DNA of 64,000 nucleotides from Larix kaempferi (GCA_027924585.1 BSBM01000440.1:11749501-11813500); one strand, 5' to 3'; shown: positions 34,716 to 47,003, numbered from the stretch's first letter. Notes: a model not told the origin generated them from the letters alone. Numbers and translations: made by a program.

Positions 34716-37700
34716 ATGTGCAGTGATCTCAGGTGGGCCTCAGATCTGCAATCGCAGGAGTCAGATCTGTGCCTTCAGATCACCATGAGGGATGATCAAG
34801 TGGTTTGCACCTCTTGCTCCTCCGTAGACATAGATGAGTATTCTATATACAAAATTAACAGAGATATGGCTCTTAACACTTGTTTGTCCTTGAGTGCTTC
34901 CACGTCCAGTATATGGTACATAGACAATGGGGCTTCTAGTCATATGACAGGTGTTCGTGAGTACTTTATAGATCTAACCGAGGATGGGCTAGATATTGAG
35001 ATAGTCCTGGGAGATAATTTTATTTTCAAAGCAGTAGGACATGGGACAGTATCCTTTCAGAGAGATCTAGGAAAGTATATGAAAGTTCAATATGTCCTAG
35101 GTCTTAAGAAAAACTTGATCTTTGTGTATACTATTAAAGATCGGGCATTATGGGTGATGTTCAGAGATGGAAATGTGCTAGTCCATCCCAAGGGATCTAG
35201 TGTGGCCTCAGCTGTGAGGATTGGAGTCTGTAGCGGAAAGATGTACAAACTCAGCTTTCAGCTTCATCATGCCCTAATTCATAGTAGTCCAGATGATGAT
35301 TGTAACACCCGTGAGCTTTGGCACAGGAGGATGGCTCATCTTCACCATCCTGCCCTAAATATTCTGAGGGAGATTGTGACAAGAGTACTTGAGTTCAACA
35401 TAGAGCACAATGATGTGCTATCGGGAAGTACGTCAAGATTATTTTTCCCAAGAGTGATAACAGAGCTATAGGAGTTCTGGACTTGATACATTCTGACCTT
35501 TGTGGTCCGATTTCCACTACATATTTGAAAGGCTACAAGTACTATGTGTCCTTCATTGATGATTACTCCAGGAAGACCTGGATCTACTTTTTAAAAGGAA
35601 AGGAATCAAAAGAAGTCTTGCAGAAGTTTCAAGAGTTCAAAGCTCTTATGGAAAATCATATAGAGAGGAAGATCAAGATCTTCGGATCTGATAATGGAGG
35701 TGATTATACCTCCAAAGAGTTTAATGAGTTTTGCATCCAGGAGGGCATTAAGAGGCAGTTGATTGTTCCCTACAACCCTCAACAGAATGGGGTTGCTGAG
35801 AGGAAAAACAAGGCTATTGTTGGGGCTGCTAGATCTATGTTGCATGACCAGGATTTGCCTGTTTTCCTTTGGGCTGAGGCATGCAACACTGTAGCCTATA
35901 TACAGAATAGGAGTCCTCATAAAGTTTTGGGGGACGAAACTACAGAAGAGGATTTCTTTGGAAAGAAGCCCGATTTTGGACATTTCATTATTTTCGGATG
36001 CATTACCTACTCCCATGTTCCTTCATAGAAAAGGACAAAGTTGAAACCAATTGTCGAGAAGGGAATTCTTGTTGGATATGATGAGACTTCGAAATCCCAT
36101 CGCATTTACATTCATGCTCTCAAGAATACTGTTGTGAGGAGGGATGTGAAATACGAGGAGGATCGAGCGTTTTGAAAGTCATGTGACTCCGAGAAGGGAA
36201 AACAACAGATTGCTACATCCCTGCATGACACAGGTCAGAGAACCATTACGCAGCCAACATGGTCTCAAGTATCAGGAGTAACAGATGCCCATGTTACAAG
36301 CTCCACTAGTGCTGGAGCAGGAACTGGCACAGGATCTCAGGTTGGTGATCAACCTAGATCAGGGTCCTAGATTACAGGTCCTCGAGCTACATGATCGACA
36401 ACTTCTGGAACCTCTACTGAAGGTACTCAGTCTCATACAGGTCATTGGGACGAGGATGATGAATTCTCCTCTCCAGATATCACTTCAGGAAAGAGGAATC
36501 CCAAGTGGATTCAAGATACCTTGAAGGAAGCTCAGGTAGTGGGAACTCCTAATAAGGATGTAAGAGAGAGGAAGGCTCCTCAAAGATTCTGCAGTTACTT
36601 AGATTTAGTAAACAATATCATTGAGTCAGAGCCATCTTCATACAAGCAAGCTGCAAGTGAGCAGGCCTGTAGAGGTGCCATGTTGGAAGAGTATGCTTCC
36701 ATCATGAAGAATGATGTCTGGGAAGTTGTACCTAGACTAGAGGGAAAGTATGTAGTCACCTCTAGATGGCTCTATAAGATCAAATATGCTGCAGATGGCA
36801 GCATTGAGAAATACAAAGCTAGGTTTGTGGCTAGAGGGTTCTCACAAATAGAGGGAGTTGACTATGATGAGATATTTTCTCTAGTGGCCAGGTATTCTTC
36901 CATTAGGACTATGATCTCTATGGAAGCATAGATGGGATGGAAGATTCATCAGATGGATGTCAAGATTGCTTTTCTCAATGGACTCATAGAGGAGGAGGTG
37001 TACATTGAGCAGCCAAAGGGCTTAGAGGTACTTGAGAGAGAGTCTCATGTATGCGGACTAAAGAAATCTCTATACGGCTTGAAGCAAGCTCCTTGAGCTT
37101 GGTATGCTAGGATAGACACCTATCTACAACAGTTTGGATTTTTTTAAAGCAAAGCTAATCCAAATCTCTACTTCATCGTAGTGAAAGGGGATCCGCTTAT
37201 TCTTGTGCTATATGTAGATGATCTATTCATTACAGGGGCAGAAAAACTCATCAGTGATTGCAAGAAGGACCTTGCTTCTAAATTTGAAATGAAGGATATA
37301 GGATCGATGCATTACTTCCTGGGCATGGAAGTATGGCAAAATGATGGGCATATCTTTCTGAGTCAGGGAAAGTATGCAATGGACATACTGAAGAGATTTC
37401 AGATGCAAGATTGCAAACCCATGCCTACTCTTATGACAACCAATTGGAAGAAGCAAGTGGCTTCTGAGAGTGAGTTGGTTGATCCCACTAGGTACTGAGA
37501 GCTGATCGGTTCCTTGATGTACTTGGTCAACACCAGGCCAGATTTGAGTTTTGCAGTCAACACCTTGAGTCAGTACATGGTAGAACCTAAAGATGTACAC
37601 TGTGTGGCTGCAAAGCATGTTTTGAGATACATCAATGGAACAACAGAGTATGGGTTGAATTATGTGAGGCAGGGTGAAGTTTAGCTTGTTGGCTTTATAG

Positions 37701-38164
37701 ATTAAGACTAGGCAGGTAGTGCAGGTTACAGGAAAAACACCTCGAGGTGTTGCTTCAGCAGTCGTGTTGTGGTTTAGCAGGAAGCAAAAATATGTAGCAT
37801 TGAGCTCTACTGAGGCAGAATATATGGCAGCCAGTTTAGCCAACTGTGAGGCCATCTGGCTTCGCAAAATGTTGGTGATTCTATTGATCAATAGTTGTAG
37901 CCTACGGTGATTCACTATGATAATCAGAGTTGCATCAAACTCTCAGAGAATCCAGTGTTTCATGATCGGTCCAAGCATAAAGAGATCAGATATCACTTCA
38001 TTCGTGACCATGTTCAGAGAGGAGCAGTTGAGCTCCAATACATTTCCACGGACGAGTAGGTTGCAGATATTCTCACTAAGTCCTTGATGGAAAATAAGTT
38101 TGAGTACTTCAGGGAGCAGATGGGAGTGGTGCAAAATCCTTTCCTGGTTAAGAGGGAGTGTTAA
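34716..38164 (+). pseudogene. Copia pol (protease, integrase, reverse transcriptase, RNase H), broken, gag missing
   Basis: The polyprotein processes and copies the element. Motifs in order: protease WYIDNGASSHMTG, in which the usual DSGA is DNGA; GAG-pre-integrase ELWHRRMAHLHHPAL; integrase HSDLCGP, SDNGGDY and NGVAERKNK (the D-D-E residues); reverse transcriptase [31 protein letters not shown] and LYVDDLFITG; RNase H ALSSTEAEYMAA. The frame is interrupted by shifts near 35410 and by stops including 36026, 36172, 36929, 37096, 37145 and 37496. RNase H also has a small deletion around 37710-37740. There is no gag: the protease begins within about 200 bases of the primer site. The last codon and stop (TGT TAA) lie inside the 3' LTR. 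Confidence 0.92.
38149..38158 (+). promoter_or_regulatory. Copia polypurine tract
   Basis: AAGAGGGAG immediately before the 3' LTR start (TGTTAAAAAG at 38159) is the plus-strand priming site. It also encodes the final residues of pol. Confidence 0.8.
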
Positions 38165-38751
38165 AAAGTTAACCAAGAAAGTTATTCTATAGAAGGGCAT
38201 GAAAAGTTTCCATGCACAGATGCATGCAAAAGTGAGTTTTGCATGCAATGACTTTTAGGGTTTTGGTAAACCTAAATTTTTAGTAAGTTGATATAAGGAG
38301 AAAGAAGGTGTCTGTCTAGATAACAAAGCCTACTGATTTGTGATAGCTCAGTTAAGAGGTGTGCGACTTTCCTTGGAGAGAAGGGCGCATTCCTTGAGGA
38401 TGGAGAAGCTCGTACCGCATCCGATTGAGCGATTGAGTGTTTGAGAATTTCAGGGTAGCTTTTCCTTAGTGATTGAGGAAGGCCTGTGACAATCAGAGCT
38501 CAGATCTGCTGAGATATGATTCAAAATGAGTGTTTGACATCCAGAGGGGAGGGCGTATTTCTCCATGCATAGCAGTTCTCATTCATCAGAGGATCAGTTG
38601 GTTGTCTTCCAGAGCAGAGCATATCAGAGTAGTGTCATAGAGAGAGGCAGATCAGTCAGGGGCACCTGCAGAGATTCTCAGATCCAGTTTTGCAGTTAGG
38701 GCACATTCTTCCAGTGCATGCATCAACTGATGCATGCAGATCTAGAGTCTA
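38159..38751 (+). repeat. 3' LTR of the Copia element, left part
   Basis: Homologous to 33772-34360 of the 5' LTR. It is cut at 38751 by the 24.5-kb LTR element and resumes at 63215. The last five bases, GTCTA, are the left copy of that element's target duplication. Confidence 0.92.
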
Positions 38752-40470
38752 TGTAATGCCCCTAAATAACTATGGACCTTAAGGGCACCTGTCGAGTGAC
38801 CTGGCTGAACAACTTCGATAAGGTGGTCTCTGGAACCTTGACATGTCTTAATTGATAGAGGAAAACCTGAAGAGGTGAATGACGACAATAATTGATAAAT
38901 GAATTAATGGATTAAAATGATATGTGTGGAGTGGGATAATTGATTGATTACATCTTGCTTAATGATTAGCCTTGATTGTGAAAAATGTGTTATGTGAATA
39001 TGATGCTTAACGAATAGTTGTATGATGTTATGAGTAAACTATAAGTTGCTTAACGATTAGCAGGTTTATGGATTGAAATATGACGAATGAGAATATGATT
39101 ATTAATATATGTTTATGAGATGTGTGTGGGTAAAACGGTTCACCGATGGACACACCAAGAAATTAAAGGGTCGTAGAGTACGGATAAATCACACACGGGG
39201 AGAGCGACGACGATGTCAACTTCCGACGGAATACTATGCATGAGTAGAGAAGCATTGATCCGCTTACTTAGGAGAAGCGTGAGGTCGTGCGGGTGGACCA
39301 CAAAGGAGTTGGTCATGTACGATTTGAGGGGCGCGCAGTAAGGACAGACTTACTCCTCAACGCCATTAGTCCCTAATAGCGTGTAGACGAAGGATAGAAG
39401 GTAACGGATCCTGAAATCCGTACATGAAGTTTCCGCAAGTCAAATGAAAAGATATCGGCAGAAAGACCAGACGGTGTGGTACCTTACCGAGAAACGGAAA
39501 GGATGGACCCGACGATATGGTACCTTGCCGAGAAATGGAAACGACAGATGAATGGACCCGACATAGTGGTACCATGACAAAAGATGAGCATAAAGGACGC
39601 ATGGGCCCAACGGTGTGGCACCTGGGTCCTAGAAAGGATAAATCGGTAAACTTTTTGCATAAAAAGAAAAACGATATAAATTGCATTCAGAACACTTGCT
39701 CATAAAAATGCATTTTAGTATTAAAAATAATAGAAATGATTATTTTAGGAAAATACTTTTTAGTATTTAAAATAATGAGAATAATTATATTTAGGAGAAA
39801 AGTGGAATCCTAGGCATGAGCTTTTAGTTAGCACACATGCACCCACAAAAAATAGAATTTAGAGTAAGCATCTAAGAGACAAACTTGAGCAAATATAGGA
39901 AAGTAGGTGCATTCTTCTAGAAAACTTGACACTTGGATTTGTGAGATAAATTACTTTTTGAATATTAATAAATTTGGTATTTTGCATGAAGCGACATGTG
40001 TCGCATGGGATTTTCCTATATAAGGAATGCCTTGGGAAGGGGTAAAGGACCCAGATTTGGATGGTTATTGTAAATTTTGTTAAAAAAAGAGTGACTTGCT
40101 GCTATTGGGGTTTGGCTAGAAATTCTTGTGGGGGGGAACCCATTGAGGATTTTCTTGAAAGGTGTGTGTGAGCTTTACGACCCGAAGCTCGGGGGTGGCT
40201 ATGCGGCTGAAAGCATGAGCCTATGGTTGGGTGGTGAAGCTAATGGTTGCTTTGCCTATGGTTCAAATGAGCTTTGCTGGAGGGATCCTACGGAAGACGC
40301 GAACGACAGTGGAAAAGATGGATCGGTTGACAGGTTATGGTTTTGTGTATATTTGTTAAGTTATTTACTTAATTTAGTTTATTTTTCCAATAATTATGAT
40401 AGCTAATATGTTTGTATGAAGTTAAAGTTTCAGGTTCAGTTCAGGAGGACCCTAAAGGAGGGGTCCTACA
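38752..40470 (+). repeat. Left LTR of the 24.5-kb element
   Basis: A 1719-bp LTR, TGTAATGCCCC...GGGGTCCTACA. It contains a TATATAA box at 40017-40023 followed by AGGAATGCC, a plausible promoter. It also holds four sub-repeats around GACCCGACGGTGTGGTACC (39465, 39506, 39555, 39604). It differs from the right LTR by scattered substitutions and by about 335 bases (39870-40204) that are absent on the right. Confidence 0.92.
40017..40023 (+). promoter_or_regulatory. TATA box of the left LTR
   Basis: TATATAA in an otherwise ordinary stretch, about 450 bases before the LTR end. The equivalent position is deleted from the right LTR. Confidence 0.5.
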
Positions 40471-40472
40471 TT

Positions 40473-40484
40473 TGGTATCAGAGT
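40473..40484 (+). promoter_or_regulatory. Primer binding site of the 24.5-kb element
   Basis: TGGTATCAGAGT starts two bases after the LTR end (CCTACA, TT, TGGTATCAGAG). It is complementary to initiator methionine tRNA. The two-base spacer is common in Gypsy-like elements. Confidence 0.85.
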
Positions 40485-41509
40485 CGGGATCCTTGAGGGC
40501 ACTAGATTCATATTTTTTTATCAGGGGTTTGCGGTAAAATCGAGAAGGCTTAGTGGAGATCGACGGCAATGGCTGGATTAGCAAATTTCGGCGGTAGTTG
40601 GATCGACCATCGGAACAGGTTACATTCCTTTAATTACTGTTATATTAGTATGATGATTGCAAAGTATATGATTTAACTTTTAAAAAGTTTATATTTTCTT
40701 AGCCGGAAAGATATCAATCTGCACCCTGTCAAATTATGATTGCATGAAATGTGTAATGTGTTTACGGTTCAATTTGTAAATAAAATTTATATTTACTGAG
40801 CAAGAAAATTTCGATATGTGTGCTGTATTCCTTAAATCTCTGTTCTGTCATTTTGGGAAATCGATTATAGTATGATCAATCTTGTTTTACCATTGAAATT
40901 TCAACCGATCTGCAGTATACCTTAAATCTCCGTTTTGTCATTCTGGAAAATCAATTATATCCCCAAGGTTACATAGATATGATCCAATCTTGATTCACTA
41001 TTTAAAACTCTATTACGAGTCCGTAGCAGTAAAAACGTTCCAGTCCAGTCAAATTGTAAGATCTCTGAGCGTTCATTTATTTAAGCCTTTGTTATGATAT
41101 TCGTAGGCAGCACTTAACGCTTGTAGCAGTGATTCGCTGAGTAAATCTGTGCGTAGCCATTGCCCTGGAATGTGACCATTGTTAGTTTTGTTCGTTTGAT
41201 GTTTTATTTTTATTTTTTCTCCTTAGCTACCAGTTGAGCCCTTGAACCGTCCAACCTATCGTTGAGTTATCTGAGATACCCTCTTTCTGTGCATGAAGGA
41301 AGACTCTGTTAGGAAGTTAACTGATCTGATTTAAGTGTCCCTTACCGTGAAATCAAAATGTATTTTATTCTACTTTTAAAGTTATGATAAGCTAAAATTA
41401 TGTGAACATGTTTGTTCCCCCGCCAATCTATAATATATATTTAATTAAATATAATTACGCCGATAGTTATTTCCTGAGGTCGGGTTTGAGGAACACTATT
41501 CACTTTCGT
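40485..41509. other. Element interior after the primer site, no intact gene
   Basis: A short frame beginning MAGLANFGGSWIDHRNR at about 40569 could be the remnant of a gag start, but it closes at once. Several repeats of a CTTAAATCTCYGTTYTGTCATT motif occur near 40834 and 40921. Confidence 0.4.
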
Positions 41510-41700
41510 CGTCCTTCCGGCCAATGAAACAATGACACATGTTTCGCAAATAAAAAACCACCACGTGGTTTAATGTTGGTTCGTTGTTGCGTGTTTTGGA
41601 AGTTTCGAAGGAAACCCTTCGTTCTAGGACCTGAGCTCATCTTTATGACGATCGCCGACGTTGTGTTGGTACTCAGGGATCGCTAGGGTTTCTGCAATTC
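41510..41700 (+). promoter_or_regulatory. Promoter and 5' UTR-like stretch, possibly captured from a host gene
   Basis: Unlike its AT-rich surroundings, this stretch carries CCAAT at 41521, the palindromic G-box CCACGTGG at 41561-41568, a TTCGAAGGAAACC stretch, and the telo-box-like CTAGGGTTT (41683-41691). These elements are typical of housekeeping gene promoters and leaders in plants. A downstream TTTCAG at about 41737 could be a splice acceptor. The function is inferred from motifs only. Confidence 0.35.
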
Positions 41701-42611
41701 CTCTATTTGCCAAATGCTTCAATCTCTTTCAACATTTTCAGGCCTGTTACCACAAATTAAAATCTGAGGTGCCCATTTGAAAGCCCTGGAGACATCAGCC
41801 TTTGATCTGAACAGGTTTTGAAGATACCAGATATTGGGGATAGATTATTCTCTATACTGCAACCAAGAAATCTGGGACAGAGGGTTATAACATTTCCAAA
41901 GTCTCCAACGTTCAGAATGTTTACATACAGGAAGACCAACTTCTCAAGTTAGAGCGAATTTCATGAGCACTCGCCAACTGTCAGAGCCTTGATCCATAGG
42001 GTTTCCGTTTCTTATCCATCCATGATGTTATTTTGCATGCAACCAGATTTGTTCCAATGCTGATTCTATTTTTTATCGACCCTTTGTTCCGCAAGTACTA
42101 TTTTGCATGCAATTTTGACGCTGTTAGGTTGATGATGTTGGGAAAAGGATGCACAGAGAAAGGAGTGCATAGTAGACAGTAACACACCAATTAGCAGCTG
42201 AGTAAGCAACAATGCACCACGGGCTGGGTAGAGTAACGTCGCACTAGATCCTGGATATTTGAAAATAATAGGTACTTTACAGTACTCTCCATCCCTGGCA
42301 CCTATTTCTACCAATCTGATTTATATCCGATGTATACTTTACGGCTTAGAGTTAGTGTAGGGATCTACACATGTTATGTAATGACAATCAGCTTTTGATA
42401 AGTCTACGCCCTTGAATGTTAAAAAATTTCATGCTTGTTGTTTATATTAACAAGGTTGAGTCACTAACTAAGATAGTGACATTGGGATATTGATACTCCC
42501 CAACATCTCGGGCTTGCCCTAAAATCCTATTCCGTGAGTCACTTCCATTTTATTTTGTATGTCGATTGAAGGCATATTTAGTTTGGTCATGATAATTAGT
42601 TAGTATACCGC
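41701..42611. other. Element interior, nothing recognised
   Basis: Only short frames on both strands. A minus-strand frame at 41757-41939 and a plus-strand reading across the same bases show no family I know. Confidence 0.4.
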
Positions 42612-42870
42612 ATCCAAACAGATGCAACAAGCTTGACTGGCAGAAACGCTACAACGTCATACTGGGAGTAGCTCATGGGATCCTCTATTTGCACGAGTAT
42701 TCTCAACTGCTTGCACGAGTATTCTCAACTACGGATTATTCATCGGGATATTAAAGCAAGCAATATTTACTGGAAGATAATATAAATCCTAAGATAGCAG
42801 ATTTCGGCTTAGCAAGACTATTTCCTGAAGATGAGAGTCATGTCAGCACAAGAGTTGCTAGAACTTAGTG
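42612..42870 (+). pseudogene. Receptor-like kinase fragment (cysteine-rich RLK type)
   Basis: A piece of protein kinase catalytic domain. It reads NRCNKLDWQKRYNVILGVAH, GILYLHEYSQL, the catalytic loop [11 protein letters not shown], then after a shift [20 protein letters not shown] and STRVA. This motif set and the Arg before the catalytic Asp match the cytoplasmic domain of plant cysteine-rich receptor-like kinases, membrane proteins that signal in defence and development. Only about 85 residues survive. A 22-bp tandem duplication (42689-42710 and 42711-42732) and a frameshift after KASN disable it, and the sequence degenerates after STRVA. There is no ATP-binding loop and no extracellular part. 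It lies inside the LTR element, 1.3 kb before the DUF641 pseudogene. Confidence 0.85.
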
Positions 42871-44133
42871 TTAGCTATTCCATAACAATTGGATACATTA
42901 GTCGTCCACTCTGGAAGCATTTTTAATAAACAATAAATGTACTCGAAATATAAAAGGGTATGTACAGCACAGGCCATGACTCTAGCACTGTAAAAAACAG
43001 AGCAGTAAAAAAGATAATAGGTCCTCTTACCCCCCTATTTGCACAGGTTTTTGCTTAACTATCTGGGCGATAAAATAGCAGTAAGGAGTATCAATAGTCC
43101 TGGGTCCAACATTTTGGAAGAAAGAGATACCTATATATATTCTCAAAGAAGAGAAATAACTATCTCTTAGGAAAAGAACTTGAAGCCCATGACGAAGGAA
43201 TTCATTGTGGCCTTGAAGAGATGGGGTGTCGAGCTACCAGCCCCTATCGAAGACAGAGTCTGGACTCTGTTTTATTTTTCCCCATAGGTTGACTAAAGTA
43301 AACTAAAACATGTCTGATTAAATCAAACTTCAATGCTTAAATGGATGGAGGTTGCCCCGCTTGTAATTATGCTTGTTTTCTATTTGAATGTAGGGCGAAT
43401 TTTGTTAGTCTCGGTATCATCAATTACTGTCCATTTCCCTTTCTCATGGGTACTAGGGTAATGACATTTGCATAGTAATTAAGAATTTGAGAAGTAGGCT
43501 AAAATTGGTTGGTATTCTTTCTTTCTCCGTTGATCCCTTGTTTTTTTAGCAAGCATCTGAAGAGAATGATGTCTTCTGGAATTCATGATAGGCTTTCATT
43601 GTCCTCGTGTTGAATGGTAGAGTTAAATATGCATCATTGATCCGTAATGTTAAATGGAGTAGTCTGGAATATGAGATTGCTTTTTTTCCTTTCACAAAAA
43701 ATATCAGAATCCAAGATGTATGCTTGATCTTTCCAAAATTTGGCATTCAAGACAAATCTCATTTGTCTTGAACTGGTTTTGAATTTTCAACGGACTTATG
43801 ACGATGAAACCATGCCTGCATATCAGCAAATTCTATCAAATCCCAGAAGAAGGTCTTTGAATTGGGATGATGGACAAGAAGAGGAGGTTGAAAGAAATGA
43901 TTGGGACAGAAAAAGAAATCCCTTTGTTTGCTATGAGAAGATCCTCTGGGTTGTTTAGTAGAGGGCTTGCCTCCTCCATAATAGATCATTCTCTTAGCTC
44001 CACAATAGATCATTCTCTTAGAACAAAAAATTAGCTCACCATGTCACTGTTTTGTGGACTCCCCAAAGAAATGGTACTCCTCAACTACCAAAGCCTAATG
44101 AAATTATTTCCATGGGCAGCAAGAAAACCCTAA
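42871..44133. other. Element interior between two captured gene pieces
   Basis: A plus-strand frame at 43740-43958 (with WDDGQEEEVERNDWDRKRN) could be the decayed start of the DUF641 gene that follows, but I see no firm match. Another readable stretch at 43180-43290 (FIVALKRWGVELPAPIEDRV) is not recognised. Confidence 0.4.
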
Positions 44134-45369
44134 ATGGAGTGGGGTGGATGTGTGTCTTGTAATAGATGTAAGCCTACGCCTCTTGGTAGAGAAAGTACAA
44201 CCGTGGTCCCTTTAGCAGAATCCCAAGATGTGGTTGAGGTGCCTCAAAAGGATAAGGCTAGCAATGGTCTGTTCAAGTCATGGTTATTTTCTCTAGCAAA
44301 GAATAAAGCCAATACAACTCAGACTTCACCAAACAAGGCTGAGACTGCCTACTTCTACCAAAGCATGGAGGAAAGGGAAGTGGCCTTAGAAGCCTTAAAG
44401 CAAAAGATAATACTGGATAATGAGAACAGGTATTTTGCAGTGGCTGAGGTTGCAGATTTGAAATCATCCATGTTAGAACTTGAGAATAAATTGAGGTAAT
44501 TAGAGTTATACTGCCAAGGTCTAAAGCATGCATTGAATCAGACGGTTCAAGATGGGGATATGGGAGGTTCTAATAAAACTAAAGAAAAGAATCATGAAAA
44601 GGAAGTCGTATGCAGTGAGACCTACAAAATTGGAAATAAAAATCCTTTTTATGTCCGCTCTGAAGTGATGGTAGAAGGTTTTATGCAGATTGTATCAGAA
44701 GCAAGGGTCTTTGTAAAACAGTTCCGCAGGACGCTGGTAAATCAGATACAGGAACTGGATGAGAAGGCAATGGAAAATATTAGTCTACTTCTGCATCCGT
44801 ATAATGTGAATCTTACTTCTAAGGTTACTAGAGGTGTTATGTATCATTTATAATCTCTCAAAATCATGCTATTTATCAAGATTTTGAGAATTGCATCTTT
44901 CAAAAGAATGGTGCCCATACCATTCTAGATTTACACGAAAGTTGTCGGGAAAATTTTTCATCCTTTGAATCATTGAGAAACTTGAGCTGGACCAAAATCC
45001 TCGGCAAGGGAACCATATATTACAGTGAAAGTTTTAGCATGTTCTGCGATCGAAAGATGGGTTTGATTGTTTCTATGTTAAATTGGACAAGACCTTGGCC
45101 AGAGCCATTGTTACAAGCATTTTTTATTGCAGCAAAATATGATATGGCTTGTACATTTGTTGGATTTTTCCTTCAACCCTCCATTAGCTATATTCAGAGT
45201 TAATAAAGCCATCAATTTTGACCCTGTTTATATGGAGGATATACTCATAGACAGGCATTAGAGACCGGCTTCTTCAAAAGTTTGAATTATGGTGATGCCT
45301 GGTTTTTATGTTCAGGATGACATACTGAGATGCAAAGTATTATGTTGGTACAAAAGTGGGAACTGAAAG
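44134..45369 (+). pseudogene. DUF641 / GIL1-IRKI-like protein, nearly complete pseudogene
   Basis: It resembles the plant DUF641 family (GRAVITROPIC IN THE LIGHT 1 and IRK-interacting protein), cytoplasmic proteins linked to light and gravity growth responses. From the start at 44134 there is a coiled coil (MEEREVALEALKQKI to LKSSMLELENKLR), a TAA at 44497-44499 where Glu is expected, then LELYCQGLKHALNQTVQ and the DUF641-like EGFMQIVSEARVFVKQFRRT. After a shift near 44850 it reads YQDFENCIFQKNG, SLRNLSWTKILGKGTIYYSE and LNWTRPWPEPLLQAFF. After a second shift near 45150 it reads FNPPLAIFRVNKA, DPVYMEDILIDRH and VMPGFYVQDDILRCKVLC. Order and length fit the family. There is no intron, no A tail and no direct repeats, so the capture route is unknown. 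Confidence 0.8.
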
Positions 45370-45603
45370 ATGTTTTGCCTGCTCTTTCCTTCATCATACT
45401 AGACTTTCTTTCCTCAATTCTTTATTTATTCAAACATCTAATGTTTATCCTGCCCATGAGTGCTCACAAAACTAGATATTAATCAAGTGGGTTGATTTTA
45501 TGTAAAAAGTTTTCAACTATAATGAGAGAAAATCATAGGTACTATTCTAAATGTGGATGCATGATTACTATGTCTGTAACATGCCCATTGTGTTTTCATT
45601 TTC

Positions 45604-46065
45604 TCATCCTTTGAAGTATATTCCTACTTTGGATTTCAGAACTTTGAAGTTAGCTCTGTTGTATCGGTTATTGGATATAACAACAGTCCACAAGTCTCCA
45701 GTTTCTTTTATGTAGTCTGCATAGCCACTTCGATTGTTTTTCCTATCAACTAAATTCCATATTTCAAACTTATCGCTTTTATATTCTTGTAGAGACTCAA
45801 GATTGCTTGTTCTGAGGAGCAGAAGCAAGCATAATATTTTACTTAAATGTAAACTACATGTCTCAATTAGAATAGTTTCGACTCGAATGTTGCAGATATG
45901 AATAGTGTTAACATTATCTTTGTTAACGCCAGTCCTTTTACGATACAACGAACTAAAGGAAGCATCAAGGAGTGTTTTATAATTGCAAATTTGTAGGAAC
46001 CATTTCAATTTGAGTCTTGTTAGATGTGAATAATGTTTAGCAGTTTCTTTCATTGCTAGCACCAA
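45604..46065 (-). other. Open frame of 153 codons, unrecognised
   Basis: A minus-strand frame starting MVLAMKETAKHYSHLTRLKL. No domain, signal peptide or membrane segment is obvious and no family is recognised. It lies inside the non-coding interior of the LTR element and may be a chance opening. Confidence 0.15.
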
Positions 46066-47003
46066 ATCTTGATTGGTAAAATATAATACAGCCTACATTC
46101 AAGGAGTGGTTGATAATTGTGATGGTATTATGAGGTGCATAAAATATGGAGTAAAAGATAATTGTGATGCTAGTGTAGCATTGTGAGGTCCGTGGATCAT
46201 TAGTGTCATATTAACTTGCTTCAGAATCCAATACATGAAACCGTCCATTCCCTTTATCTACATGTTGCTGCTGTTTTTGTGACAACCTGTTGGCCTCTGT
46301 ATGATGATTGTGTTTTAATAGGTAGTATTGTATTGCATTCACATTTTGAGGTAATGCCATTTACTTTTAATGTGGTCGCTCTCTCTAAATTTGCTTACAT
46401 GAAATAGTCAATGATGGAATTGAAGAATTCGTGCAAGCTTATTCCACTTTTAACTGACATGTATTTTTTTGTGTACATGTTCCTTTTTGTAAATAAATTT
46501 TGCAAATCCAAAAAAGTGTAATAATTCGTAAATTAGAAAGATCTAGTATCGTAAAGATAAATGTACAATTTGCATTCTTCCTCAAATTTGCATGTTTTAC
46601 ATTTGGTTTCATTGAAGAATGGTGTCTTTGCTTGCATTGCAAGAAAGGAGAAGTTGAAAATGTTGTACATGTAATCTATCTTGTGCTATTATTTGTAGGG
46701 TCAAGTAAGAAGCACTCCGAATAATTTACATAGTTGTTTAAGGTAAATGTTAGCTGAGCTACCATTCTTTTACAAATTTTGTTGCAACTTAAATAGACTT
46801 TGTTGTAACTTAATGAAATAAATTTGGGATAAAATATTAGTCGATAATCTCTTCCTCTCATAACCTTGTTATGAGAACAGTGCAAAAGATCCAATCTCTT
46901 CCCCAAAAATGCAACAGACATCTCAAATATTGATTTTCTTTTCAGGGTTTCAGGGTTGAAGACAAATTTAGAAACACTCGGCACATATTGATAAAATCAA
47001 TAA

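Noticed and set aside
37223-37915. 230-codon minus-strand frame
   Set aside because: It lies exactly antisense to the Copia reverse transcriptase and RNase H motifs, which explain the open frame.
42612-42870. A working receptor kinase gene
   Set aside because: Only about 85 residues of the catalytic core remain, with a tandem duplication and a frameshift, and no other exons could be found nearby.
45604-46065. Unknown minus-strand gene of 153 residues
   Set aside because: No motif, no family and no conserved neighbour support it; kept only as a low-confidence entry.
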